Shown here one piece after another: positions 1 to 7,039 of a stretch of 12,934 nucleotides of DNA (its first letter is position 1; each line of letters begins with the position of its first letter). A program made the translations under genes and the position numbers. The notes under the pieces are model-generated. The model saw only the letters and a program-made list of their open reading frames with translations. It had not been told where the DNA came from and did no database searches. This stretch comes from an uncultured Eubacteriales bacterium (GTDB taxonomy: Bacteria > Bacillota > Clostridia > Oscillospirales > Acutalibacteraceae): contig CAKVBG010000027.1 of assembly GCA_934725345.1 (NCBI GenBank), positions 1 through 12,934 on the forward strand, written 5' to 3'.

Positions 1-304
1 GAGCAGCTTCATAGCCTTCTTTTAGAAATATTCTAAATCTAACCGTTTCATCAGATTTAATGCTTATCTTCCCTCCGGTAATTGTTTGATAATTCCCATT
101 GGATTTAGAAATTTTTATCTGTGCAATTTCATCAACTTTCAAATTTTCAAACGATTTAAACGAAAAAGTTATACTATGATACGTTTTTCCAAATGCTCTA
201 AATGCAAAAAACATCCCTAGAAACAAGACTGCAATCGTTAACAAAAAGCAATATCTTGCGTAGTTATTTGAAGTCCGCATCTTTCTCTTGAATAAATTAG
301 CCAT
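1..304 (-). CDS. Unidentified membrane-anchored protein, N-terminal part (runs off the left edge)
   Basis: About 101 codons are open on the minus strand from an ATG at 304 to the window edge, so the C-terminus is missing. The N-terminus begins MANLFKRKMRTSNNY, a short basic cytoplasmic stretch. A hydrophobic segment follows at about residues 18-38 and reads as a signal anchor or single membrane span. The part beyond it, about 60 residues, is polar and mixed beta-like, so it probably lies outside the cell. A weak GGTGG ribosome site lies at 310-314, and a good promoter is at 387-415. I do not recognise the family. The topology is inferred from the hydropathy pattern only. The gene is separate from trxB, because the trxB terminator at 454-491 lies between them. 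Confidence 0.72.
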   Translation of the reverse strand, partial: MANLFKRKMRTSNNYARYCFLLTIAVLFLGMFFAFRAFGKTYHSITFSFKSFENLKVDEIAQIKISKSNGNYQTITGGKISIKSDETVRFRIFLKEGYEAA

Positions 305-386
305 GACAACCACCATCCCCATATTATTTTACAAAAATTTACTTTAGATATCTCAATTATCTCTAGCTAAATTTTATTTTGTGAAG

Positions 387-415
387 ATTATATCATTTAA
401 ATTCTTAAAGTTCAA
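387..415 (-). promoter_or_regulatory. Sigma-A-type promoter for the left-edge membrane protein
   Basis: On the minus strand there is a -35 TTGAAC (415-410), a 17-nt spacer and a -10 TATAAT (392-387). Transcription would start near 380, giving a leader of about 75 nt before the ATG at 304. It sits just downstream of the trxB terminator, which fits a new transcription unit. Confidence 0.7.
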
Positions 416-443
416 TATATTTATGAAACAAAAATAATTTATT

Positions 444-491
444 GAAATAAAAAATCTTCCAACCACAGCACCTACTGTTAAATTGGAAGAT
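444..491 (-). terminator. Rho-independent terminator after trxB
   Basis: Read on the minus strand, ATCTTCCAA (491-483) pairs perfectly with TTGGAAGAT (462-454). The roughly 20-nt loop contains a smaller CAG/CTG pairing. The 3' arm is followed directly by TTTTTTATTT (453-444). It lies about 25 nt past the trxB stop codon and closes the tRNA-mtaB-thioredoxin-trxB unit. Confidence 0.85.
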
Positions 492-515
492 ACATTTTAA
501 ATTCAGCTACATCAA

Positions 516-1430
516 TTAGGATTCCGCACTCAGGACGTACTCAGCTGCACGGCTTCCTGCAACAGCTCCATCTGCCGTAGCGGTCACTATTTGCCTTAAA
601 AATTTTTTTCTGCAATCCCCAGCAACGTAAACCCCCGGAATATTGGTCTCGCAGTTTTCATCAGCCAAAAAATACCCTTTATCGTCAGTTTTTATTTGAT
701 TTTTATACATTTCCAAATCCGGCTCGTAACCTATAGCGATAAAAATCCCGTCTGCATCCAAGTGCTGGGTTTCCATGCCTTTTCGCTCTATATCCACACC
801 TGTTACGCAGTTTTCACCTTTTATCTCCTTAACTACACTCTCGAATTCTATTTTTATATTATCCTTTTTCTCCACGGCGTCTACTAGGAACTTTTCTCCC
901 CTAAACTTAGGTTTCCTAACAACAATAGTAACTTCACTACAAACATTGGAAAGATAAAGAGCGTCCTGAAGAGCAGTATTTCCTCCGCCAACTACGATAA
1001 CTTTTTTCGATTTAAAAAACATTCCATCGCAGGTAGCGCAATAAGAAACTCCCTTGCCTATAAGCTCCTTTTCACCCGGGCATCCCAAATTACGGCGTTT
1101 CAAACCGCCAGAAATCACAACTGTTTTTGAATCTAAAACAGAACCATCCTCTAAAGTTACGCTCTTTTTCTTATCTTCAAGGTCTACTTTAACAACTTTT
1201 CCAAAAGAAAACTCTACACCAAAATTTTCAGTTTGCTCATAAAGGTTATTGGAAAATTCTGCACCTGAAATACTTTTAAACCCAGGATAATTCTCAAGTT
1301 TTTCTATCATAGTGCATTGTCCACCATAAATTTTCTCTTCACAAACATTGACCGAAAGACCCGCTCGCGCGCCATATATTGCCGCAGTAAGTCCCGCCGG
1401 GCCTGCACCTATTATATTTAAATCAAACAT
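516..1430 (-). CDS. trxB: Thioredoxin reductase (NAD(P)H, FAD flavoprotein)
   Basis: This cytoplasmic flavoenzyme reduces thioredoxin with electrons from NAD(P)H. The 304-residue length is normal for the low-molecular-weight bacterial type. Visible motifs are the FAD-binding GAGPAG at residues 8-13, the redox-active CATC at 131-134 in the context YCATCDG, the dinucleotide site GGGNTA at 148-153, and the C-terminal FAD motif VYVAGDC. The usual 2'-phosphate-binding HRR segment reads VRK here (VVRKPKFRGEK), with the later Arg kept, so NADPH is likely but not certain. An AAGGAAA ribosome site lies upstream of the ATG at 1430. The gene starts 17 nt after the stop of a tandem thioredoxin gene, its probable substrate, and is followed by a terminator. 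Confidence 0.96.
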   Translation of the reverse strand: MFDLNIIGAGPAGLTAAIYGARAGLSVNVCEEKIYGGQCTMIEKLENYPGFKSISGAEFSNNLYEQTENFGVEFSFGKVVKVDLEDKKKSVTLEDGSVLDSKTVVISGGLKRRNLGCPGEKELIGKGVSYCATCDGMFFKSKKVIVVGGGNTALQDALYLSNVCSEVTIVVRKPKFRGEKFLVDAVEKKDNIKIEFESVVKEIKGENCVTGVDIERKGMETQHLDADGIFIAIGYEPDLEMYKNQIKTDDKGYFLADENCETNIPGVYVAGDCRKKFLRQIVTATADGAVAGSRAAEYVLSAES

Positions 1431-1447
1431 CTTTTAATCTTTCCTTG

Positions 1448-2119
1448 TTAACTTTTTGAGATGAGCTTGGTATCGATCATATCACGGAGTTTGATTTCAG
1501 ATACCAATCCTACCTGGCGTTCAACAACTTTTCCGTCTTTGAAGAGTAAAACAGTAGGCACGGACTGAATATTAAATTCTTTTACTAGGTCAGAGTGTTT
1601 GTCAATATCCACTTTAATCACTTTCAAATCAGAGCCGTATTTTTGGTGAATTTTCTCAATCACGGGGCTTATCATTTTGCATGGACCACACCAGGTGGCA
1701 AAGAAATCTACCATCAAAGCACCCTTGGAACTTTCAATTTCTAATCGGGGGTTTTCAACTTCTAAATTTTCACTTTTTTTCAGTAATTGGTTATCAATTA
1801 TGTCACACAACTGACTCTCCGACATAAATCCCATTTCACGCTCGACTATTTTTCCATCCTTGAAAAATAGCACAGTTGGTATTCCCTTAATCTGATGTTC
1901 CTTTACAAAATCAGCGTGTTTTTGAATATCTACTTTTATTACTTTCAAGTCAGAGCCGTATTTTTGATGGATTTTCTCAATTACAGGGCTCATCATCTTG
2001 CACGGACCACACCAAGATGCAAAAAAATCCACTACTACGGGCACTTTAGAATTTTCAATCTCGGCTTTGGGATTTTCTACCTCCAAAACTGTAGTTTCTG
2101 AATCTGTTACGATATTCAT
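1448..2119 (-). CDS. Tandem two-domain thioredoxin
   Basis: A 223-residue protein made of two complete thioredoxin domains in one chain. Each keeps a WCGPC active site (CGPC at 37-40 and 144-147) and a cis-proline region (GIPTVL near 79-84 and SVPTVL in the second half). The domains repeat with a period of 107 residues and differ at about 30 of 100 aligned positions by my count. The segment after each active site is identical over more than 20 residues. There is no signal peptide, so it should act in the cytosol as a disulfide reductant recharged by the adjacent TrxB. The start is the ATG at 2119, because AGGAG at 2131-2127 sits 7 nt before it. The in-frame GTG at 2140 lies upstream of that site. 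Ordinary thioredoxins are about 105 residues, so this is double length. Confidence 0.93.
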   Translation of the reverse strand: MNIVTDSETTVLEVENPKAEIENSKVPVVVDFFASWCGPCKMMSPVIEKIHQKYGSDLKVIKVDIQKHADFVKEHQIKGIPTVLFFKDGKIVEREMGFMSESQLCDIIDNQLLKKSENLEVENPRLEIESSKGALMVDFFATWCGPCKMISPVIEKIHQKYGSDLKVIKVDIDKHSDLVKEFNIQSVPTVLLFKDGKVVERQVGLVSEIKLRDMIDTKLISKS

Positions 2120-2126
2120 AGTTAAT

Positions 2127-2131
2127 CTCCT
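2127..2131 (-). promoter_or_regulatory. Ribosome binding site that fixes the tandem thioredoxin start
   Basis: AGGAG on the minus strand, 7 nt upstream of the ATG at 2119. It rules out the longer reading that begins with GTG at 2140 and overlaps the mtaB stop codon. Confidence 0.8.
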
Positions 2132-2139
2132 ACCTTTCA

Positions 2140-3429
2140 CTAATTAGTTAAAATTCCTTCAAAACATTCACCGGTATTATGTGTTAAAGTCGTGCTCAAT
2201 ATTTGCCCTCTGATATCCATATCAGACTCAACTTTAACAGGAATGTAATTCATGGTATGGCCCTTATAGAATCCACTATCGAAATTTTCATATAGAACTT
2301 TCATTTCACAATTCACAAAGCCATCCAAGATAAGTTTACTATTTTTATGAGAAATGTCAATAGCTTTTCTAACCCGATTTATTTTTACCGATTTTTCAAT
2401 TTGATTATCAAAACCTGCAGCCATAGTTCCCGGCCTTGGAGAGTACGGAAAAACATGAACTTTCAAAAATTTCACTTCTGAAATTAATTCTAAAGATTCT
2501 TCAAAATGCTTATCTGTTTCGCCTGGAAAACCTACCATAAAATCAGTTGTGAAAGTAACATTAGGTATTTTACTTCTAATTAACTTTACCAATTCTAGAT
2601 ACTGAGCTTTAGTATATCTTCTCCTCATCTTTCGCAAAATTTCGTCACTACCACTTTGTAGCGATAAATGAAATTGAGGACAAAATTTGTTTTCTCGGGA
2701 AACAAACTCCACAAATTCCGGCGTGACCAAATCCGGCTCCAAAGACCCCAATCTAATTCTTTCTATTCCGGGAATATCAGATATTTTTTCAATTGCATTT
2801 TCTAAGGTTATTCCTAAATCCTTTCCATATGAAGAAAGATTTATTCCTGTTAAAACTATTTCTTTGTATCCGTTTTGAGATAAAGAGATAGCATCTCTTT
2901 CTATACTTTCCAGAGTTTTAGACCTTATCCTCCCGCGAGCATACGGTATTATACAGTAGGAGCAAAATCTATCACATCCATCTTGAATTTTAAGAAATGC
3001 TCTGAATCGACCGCTAAAAAAATTTTGAGGCCTGTCCTCGAAAACCTTCAGATTGCTTATATCATTCACTGAAAATATGTTCTTTTGATTTTCTATATAC
3101 TCTTCAATTAATTGAGGTATCAACTGTTTATTTTGGTTTCCTACTACTATCTGAACGTCACTCAACTTCGCAGCAACCTCCGGAAAAGCTTGCGGCATAC
3201 ATCCAGTTAAAACTATTATGGCATTTGGACTTTCTCTTCTAACCTTATGGATAAACTGTCTAAGCTTTCTATCGCTTTCCGCAGTTACAGTGCAAGAGTT
3301 TATTATAGAAATATCTGCCTTGGAATTTGAGTCCAAAAAAGTATAACCTCTTTCCATCATGGCAGAGATTATATTCTCACTTTCCCCCTGATTTACTTTA
3401 CAGCCAAATGTTATAACACTAAAAGTCAC
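2140..3429 (-). CDS. mtaB: tRNA t6A37 methylthiotransferase MtaB
   Basis: A radical-SAM enzyme that converts t6A to ms2t6A at position 37 of tRNAs reading ANN codons. The N-terminal methylthiotransferase domain carries its three cysteines in TFGCKVNQ, NSCTVT and TGCMPQ (residues 10, 46, 77). The radical-SAM cluster motif CxxxCxxC is in GCDRFCSYCIIPYARG (152, 156, 159). The GCKVNQ opening and the GC-x-x-x-C-x-YCIIPYARG context point to MtaB rather than MiaB or RimO. The length of about 429 is usual. I chose the GTG at 3429, because AGAGAGGA (3444-3437) lies 7 nt before it; a TTG at 3432 would be only 4 nt away. The gene lies 84 nt after tRNA-Val and 20 nt before the thioredoxin gene. Confidence 0.95.
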   Translation of the reverse strand: MTFSVITFGCKVNQGESENIISAMMERGYTFLDSNSKADISIINSCTVTAESDRKLRQFIHKVRRESPNAIIVLTGCMPQAFPEVAAKLSDVQIVVGNQNKQLIPQLIEEYIENQKNIFSVNDISNLKVFEDRPQNFFSGRFRAFLKIQDGCDRFCSYCIIPYARGRIRSKTLESIERDAISLSQNGYKEIVLTGINLSSYGKDLGITLENAIEKISDIPGIERIRLGSLEPDLVTPEFVEFVSRENKFCPQFHLSLQSGSDEILRKMRRRYTKAQYLELVKLIRSKIPNVTFTTDFMVGFPGETDKHFEESLELISEVKFLKVHVFPYSPRPGTMAAGFDNQIEKSVKINRVRKAIDISHKNSKLILDGFVNCEMKVLYENFDSGFYKGHTMNYIPVKVESDMDIRGQILSTTLTHNTGECFEGILTN

Positions 3430-3465
3430 CAAAGTGTCCTCTCTTTAACTCTATTTTTTAATTAA

Positions 3466-3486
3466 ACCACGCATATCCTGCGTGGT
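3466..3486 (-). terminator. Hairpin between tRNA-Val and mtaB (partial terminator or processing signal)
   Basis: ACCACGCA pairs perfectly with TGCGTGGT (8 bp, 5-nt loop). On the minus strand the 3' arm is followed by TTAATTAAAAAATAG, a poor U tract. It could cause leaky termination, letting some tRNA transcripts read on into mtaB, or it could protect the mtaB mRNA 5' end. I see no separate mtaB promoter of good quality between them. Confidence 0.5.
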
Positions 3487-3513
3487 CATAAGTAATCGAT
3501 AAACTATTATTCC

Positions 3514-3589
3514 TGGTGGACGTTAACGGACTTGAACCGCTGACCCTTCGCACGTCAAGCGAATGCTCTACCAGCTGAGCTAAACGTCC
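3514..3589 (-). tRNA. tRNA-Val (anticodon GAC) with encoded CCA
   Basis: A full cloverleaf reads on the minus strand. The acceptor stem is GGACGTT/AACGTCC and the D stem is GCTC/GAGC with a GGTA loop. The anticodon stem TTCGC/GCGAA holds the loop TTGACGT, giving anticodon GAC. The T arm is AGCGG-TTCAAGT-CCGTT. The discriminator is A (3517) and CCA is encoded at 3516-3514. It reads GUC and GUU valine codons. Position 37 is G, so this tRNA is not itself an MtaB substrate. Confidence 0.96.
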
Positions 3590-3601
3590 ACCTACAATTT
3601 T

Positions 3602-3630
3602 AAAATACCACATTTTAAAGATAATTGCAA
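3602..3630 (-). promoter_or_regulatory. Promoter of tRNA-Val and probably the mtaB-trx-trxB unit
   Basis: On the minus strand there is a -35 TTGCAA (3630-3625), a 17-nt spacer and a -10 TATTTT (3607-3602). The start would fall near 3595, only a few bases before the mature tRNA 5' end at 3589, as is common for tRNA genes. Confidence 0.55.
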
Positions 3631-3646
3631 TTAGAATGTAGGCATT

Positions 3647-3673
3647 AATTGTATTTCGGAATATAATACAATT
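3647..3673. terminator. AT-rich inverted repeat downstream of the exported-protein operon
   Basis: AATTGTATT (3647-3655) and AATACAATT (3665-3673) form a 9-bp stem with a 9-nt loop. It lies about 40 nt past the last gene of the minus-strand operon. There is no proper T run on either side, so termination here is only a guess from position and symmetry. Confidence 0.3.
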
Positions 3674-3711
3674 TTGTGACTTAAATTATACAATTTTTAT
3701 TAAATATGAAT

Positions 3712-4263
3712 TTATACATTAAACTTTTCCAAAGACTGAAATTGAATTTTTCCTTTATAGTCCTCATCTACTTCTTTCGATTCATTGAATATCTTATTAT
3801 TTAAGTCCTTCAGTTCATATCTCATCAGTGCTGAACCAAGTTCTGTGTTTTTGTTTGCCGGACGAGAAAAAGTTTTAGCAGTGTAAGAATTGTTAAAAAT
3901 TTTAGAGTCGTGATAACAACTCAAGCATTGCGCATGGCGAGTATTTTGGTTATACCTGAAGTTTACCTCAAAAACAATAGATGCTACTGTTTCTCTAGAA
4001 GATTTCTCCACAAAAACAATATCTCTCACAACCTTCAGGTGTTTAAAATCACACTTGCTTAGTTCTCCCGGAAATTCGAAACCCTTTACACACACGGTTT
4101 CACTTTTGTCAAGACCAGACGGCAATTCTTCACCCATGTTATATCTGCTGTAAGATATTATTTCTCCTGCGGAAAGGGAATTCAAAGCACTAGCTTTAAG
4201 TGGACAAAAAATCAATCCTAATAAAAAAGTAAATTGTATTAATTTTTTAAATTGTAATTTCAT
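3712..4263 (-). CDS. Exported protein of unknown function, third gene of the phospholipase-like operon
   Basis: A 183-residue protein with a clear signal peptide: MKLQFKK, a hydrophobic core, then KASA before LNSL, so cleavage is expected near residue 26. The mature part has four cysteines (TVC, SKC, and QCLSC) that could form disulfides outside the cell. A central segment, VASIVFEVNFRYN, matches LASISLDVTFTYD in the upstream gene, and the regions on both sides also align loosely, so the two look like diverged paralogues. No family is recognised. The ATG at 4263 is chosen because GAGGAGGG (4278-4271) lies 7 nt upstream; a TTG at 4266 is too close. It begins 19 nt after its upstream neighbour. 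Confidence 0.85.
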   Translation of the reverse strand: MKLQFKKLIQFTFLLGLIFCPLKASALNSLSAGEIISYSRYNMGEELPSGLDKSETVCVKGFEFPGELSKCDFKHLKVVRDIVFVEKSSRETVASIVFEVNFRYNQNTRHAQCLSCYHDSKIFNNSYTAKTFSRPANKNTELGSALMRYELKDLNNKIFNESKEVDEDYKGKIQFQSLEKFNV

Positions 4264-4282
4264 CAAATATCCCTCCTCAAAA

Positions 4283-4849
4283 TTAGCAAAGTTCCGTGTT
4301 CACACCTATTTCTCCACGGTTAGAACACAATAAATCTATATGGCCATCCATGAGGTAATCTCCAACGCCTAAGCTTGAATTTTTGTAAACTGCATATCTA
4401 TCCGATACGAGACAAACATCTTTTCCTGGGAACACCTCAGTTGTAGTTCTTACTTTCCAGGCCTTGGTGTTATTTTTATCTGATTTGAGATCACCTGAGT
4501 TTTGTATTTTAACAAAAGATTTTTTATCGTATGTAAACGTGACGTCCAAACTTATAGAAGCCAGGGAATTCCATTCTGAATCTTTATCTATTTTTTTTAA
4601 GTCCTTTTTAGCTACAACATTTCTTTTATATAGCTTGTCCCCAGTTTCAGAAGGAACTTCAACCTCAGGATTCATAGTAATGTTATCAACGTCCAGATAT
4701 TTCGAAGAAACTATCCTACCTTTATTTAAACTTGAAGTTTGAGACTTAGTTTCTGAAGTACTATCTGCAAAGGCCTTAGTAAAAGCCCCGCAGCAAAAAA
4801 CACACAAAGCAAAAATTAAATATTTAAAACACTTACCAAATTTTTTCAT
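4283..4849 (-). CDS. Exported protein of unknown function, second gene of the phospholipase-like operon
   Basis: A 188-residue protein with a signal peptide (MKKFGKCFKYL, a hydrophobic core with several cysteines, then KAFA) and likely cleavage before DSTSE near residue 29. The mature chain has a polar Ser/Thr/Lys-rich start, then a probable beta-rich domain containing LASISLDVTFTYD. Three cysteines lie in the last 45 residues (DVC, LLC and the terminal ELC). It appears to be a paralogue of the next gene. The function is unknown; co-transcription with a phospholipase-C-type enzyme suggests an accessory or co-secreted role, which is inference. AGGAGGT (4862-4856) lies 6 nt before the ATG, and the spacing to the upstream gene is 17 nt. 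Confidence 0.87.
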   Translation of the reverse strand: MKKFGKCFKYLIFALCVFCCGAFTKAFADSTSETKSQTSSLNKGRIVSSKYLDVDNITMNPEVEVPSETGDKLYKRNVVAKKDLKKIDKDSEWNSLASISLDVTFTYDKKSFVKIQNSGDLKSDKNNTKAWKVRTTTEVFPGKDVCLVSDRYAVYKNSSLGVGDYLMDGHIDLLCSNRGEIGVNTELC

Positions 4850-4866
4850 ATCTATACCTCCTGTTT

Positions 4867-5652
4867 TTATATATTACTTGAGTTAGCAGCATCTCTAACA
4901 AATAAGAGCATTAAGCCCGGCACTGCTTTGAGTGAATTGGTAATGCAGTTATAGGCTAGGTCGCGACTATGGTTGTCGTAAGATACATTTTCAAGTCTAT
5001 AAAAGTTATCCATAGATAATACGGCTAAAGATTTTGCCATATCCTCAAGACTGTTATTATAGTAGTAATTTAAATTTTCCAGTGGAATATTTACCTTACA
5101 TTCCTGCCTTATGTTATCGCAGACTTTTTCAAACTCAACATGCATCGGAAGTTTGACTACAGAGTCCATCACACAGTCATAACCTGTATGTACGCAAGCA
5201 CTTAGGTCTTCCATAAAGTGTATGGACCTACCTAACTCTTCATATGCCAAAGATTTATTATTTTGTTTGAAAGCTTCTATTCCTGCATTATAGTGAGATA
5301 GACACTTTGTAAGTGCAGTTTTATCTTTTTCTCCCATGTAATTTTTCTCGGTAACAGGATTATAGAAATGTTTTTTATAACCTCCTTGATTTTCATCAAT
5401 ATCGGGTTGTAAACTATATTTTATAATATGTTCCTTATACTTACCTGAAATTTCATCAATGAGTTGATTTTCTTTACTACTAAAAGTATCATTTGATTTT
5501 TCAGTAAACTCCTTTACTTTTTTCAAACTCGACCTAGTAATATATGAATGCGTGTAATCATTAAACCCCGATACACCTACTCCCATAAAGCTAGTTGAAA
5601 AAATAAAGCTCAATAAAAAAGCTAAGAATTTAAAGATATTTTGTTTTTTCAT
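4867..5652 (-). CDS. Exported zinc-dependent phospholipase C family protein
   Basis: A 261-residue protein with an N-terminal signal sequence (residues 1 to about 28) and a catalytic domain of the zinc-dependent phospholipase C fold. The metal-ligand pattern known from Bacillus PLC and clostridial alpha-toxin is present in order: THSYIT (H35), PDID (D84), HFYNP (H95), HFMED (H145, D149), then H155, and HVEFE (H171, E175). The run PDID through HFYNP resembles PDYD through HFWDP of alpha-toxin. Family members use the amino-terminal Trp of the mature enzyme as a further ligand, about ten residues before the first His; no Trp is present there. The chain ends after the catalytic domain, so there is no C-terminal membrane-binding C2-like domain. 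It probably acts on phospholipids outside the cell. GGGAGGAG precedes the ATG at 5652. Confidence 0.85.
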   Translation of the reverse strand: MKKQNIFKFLAFLLSFIFSTSFMGVGVSGFNDYTHSYITRSSLKKVKEFTEKSNDTFSSKENQLIDEISGKYKEHIIKYSLQPDIDENQGGYKKHFYNPVTEKNYMGEKDKTALTKCLSHYNAGIEAFKQNNKSLAYEELGRSIHFMEDLSACVHTGYDCVMDSVVKLPMHVEFEKVCDNIRQECKVNIPLENLNYYYNNSLEDMAKSLAVLSMDNFYRLENVSYDNHSRDLAYNCITNSLKAVPGLMLLFVRDAANSSNI

Positions 5653-5750
5653 TTAGTTCTCCTCCCATTCAAAATTATTTTTTCTAACATTAAAAATATT
5701 CATTCCCCCTTTTTATTCAAATCAACTAAAAAACAATATGTTTTTGTATT

Positions 5751-5778
5751 ATTATATCATATATATATAATTTGTAAA
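5751..5778 (-). promoter_or_regulatory. Promoter of the phospholipase-like operon
   Basis: Minus strand -35 TTTACA (5778-5773), 16-nt spacer, -10 TATAAT (5756-5751). A start near 5744 gives a leader of about 90 nt to the ATG at 5652. The spacer is an AT alternation. Confidence 0.7.
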
Positions 5779-5847
5779 TATTTTTATCAAAAAATCACAG
5801 TTTTTTTGAAAAATTTCATTTTATGTGTAAATATTTCTTTTATGTAA

Positions 5848-5876
5848 TTGATAAAAATTCCCCAAAAGCTTATTAT
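5848..5876 (+). promoter_or_regulatory. Promoter of ychF
   Basis: TTGATA (5848-5853), 17-nt spacer, TATTAT (5871-5876). A start near 5883 leaves a leader of about 33 nt to the ychF ATG. It diverges from the phospholipase operon promoter, with about 70 nt between the two -35 boxes. Confidence 0.7.
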
Positions 5877-5915
5877 TTATCCGTACAATCATAATTTTAA
5901 CGGAGGTTCACTTAT

Positions 5916-7010
5916 ATGAAAATTGGAATAGTAGGTTTGCCGAATGTAGGCAAAAGTACCTTGTTTAATGCAATCACAAATGCCGGAGCAGTATGTGCGA
6001 ATTACCCCTTCTGTACTATCGAGCCAAACGTGGGAATAGTTGCCGTTCCTGATGAAAGACTTAATAAATTAGCCGAAATTTATTCTCCTGAAAAAGTAAC
6101 CCATGCCACAATTGAATTTGTTGATATAGCAGGGCTCGTTCAGGGGGCATCCAAAGGCGAGGGACTCGGCAATAAATTCTTAGCTAATATTCGCGAAACA
6201 GATGCTATAGTTCATGTGGTACGATGCTTTGAAAACGAAAATATCATACATGTTAATAACCAAGTAAACCCTAAAAGTGATATTGAAATCATTAACATGG
6301 AACTGATATTTTCCGATATGGAGCTCCTTGAGAAACGTATGGAAAAAATAAACAAACTTTTGAAGTCCGATAAAAAATATCTTGAAGAGTTGGAAACATG
6401 CAAAAAGGCTTACGAGGTTCTTTCAAACAATATGCTTATTAAATCCCAAAAATGGTCCGCGGAAGAAAAAGAATATCTTGATACTCTTAACTTACTTACT
6501 TTTAAACCCACTATATATGCTGCCAACTTATCTGAAAAAGATTTTATGAAAGATATAGAAAAAAACCCATTTTATTCGCAGGTTAAGCAGATTTCTAATC
6601 TTGAAAATTCAGAAGTGCTACCTATATGTGCAGACTTTGAGTCTCAAATTTCTGAAATGGACGATGAAGAAAAAAATATTTTCTTAGCTGATATGGGACT
6701 TGAAAGTTCCGGATTAGATAGATTGGTCTGCGCTTGCTACAAACTGTTAGGTTTGATATCTTACCTCACTGCCGGCAAACCAGAAGTTAGAGCTTGGACC
6801 ATTTCAAAGGGCACTAAAGCACCCCAAGCAGCTGGAAAAATTCACTCAGATTTTGAACGCGGATTTATTCGAGCAGAAGTTATTTCTTTTGAAAACTTAA
6901 TTTCTTGTGGTTCTATTGCTGCCGCCAAAGAAAAGGGGTTAGTTAGGTCAGAAGGTAAAGAATATATCATGCAAGATGGCGATGTAGTGTTGTTCAGATT
7001 TAACGTCTAG
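5916..7010 (+). CDS. ychF: YchF/OLA1-family P-loop NTPase
   Basis: A 364-residue cytoplasmic NTPase of the Obg superfamily that binds ribosomes. YchF proteins prefer ATP over GTP. The P-loop is GLPNVGKST (residues 7-15). The G3 region is DIAGLVQGASKGEGLGNKF. The base-specificity motif reads NLSE rather than the GTPase NKxD, which is the YchF signature. A helical coiled-coil insertion occupies about residues 125-190, and the C-terminus is a TGS domain (GKPEVRAWTISKGTKAPQAAGKIHSDFERGFIRAEV is broken here only by wording: see AWTISKGTKA and HSDFERGFI). C33 in NYPFCTIEPN matches the cysteine linked to redox control in this family. GGAGG at 5902-5906 precedes the ATG. Confidence 0.97.
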   Translation: MKIGIVGLPNVGKSTLFNAITNAGAVCANYPFCTIEPNVGIVAVPDERLNKLAEIYSPEKVTHATIEFVDIAGLVQGASKGEGLGNKFLANIRETDAIVHVVRCFENENIIHVNNQVNPKSDIEIINMELIFSDMELLEKRMEKINKLLKSDKKYLEELETCKKAYEVLSNNMLIKSQKWSAEEKEYLDTLNLLTFKPTIYAANLSEKDFMKDIEKNPFYSQVKQISNLENSEVLPICADFESQISEMDDEEKNIFLADMGLESSGLDRLVCACYKLLGLISYLTAGKPEVRAWTISKGTKAPQAAGKIHSDFERGFIRAEVISFENLISCGSIAAAKEKGLVRSEGKEYIMQDGDVVLFRFNV

Positions 7011-7039
7011 ATTAAAAAACAAAAGAAAGGAATGATGAC

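Noticed and set aside
5757..5772. AT alternation as a possible tandem repeat
   Set aside because: Short and explained as the spacer of the phospholipase operon promoter.
5641..5847. 68-aa plus-strand ORF between the phospholipase gene and ychF
   Set aside because: It is Phe/Ile/Tyr-rich, as expected from AT-rich non-coding DNA. It spans the minus-strand operon promoter and has no ribosome site.
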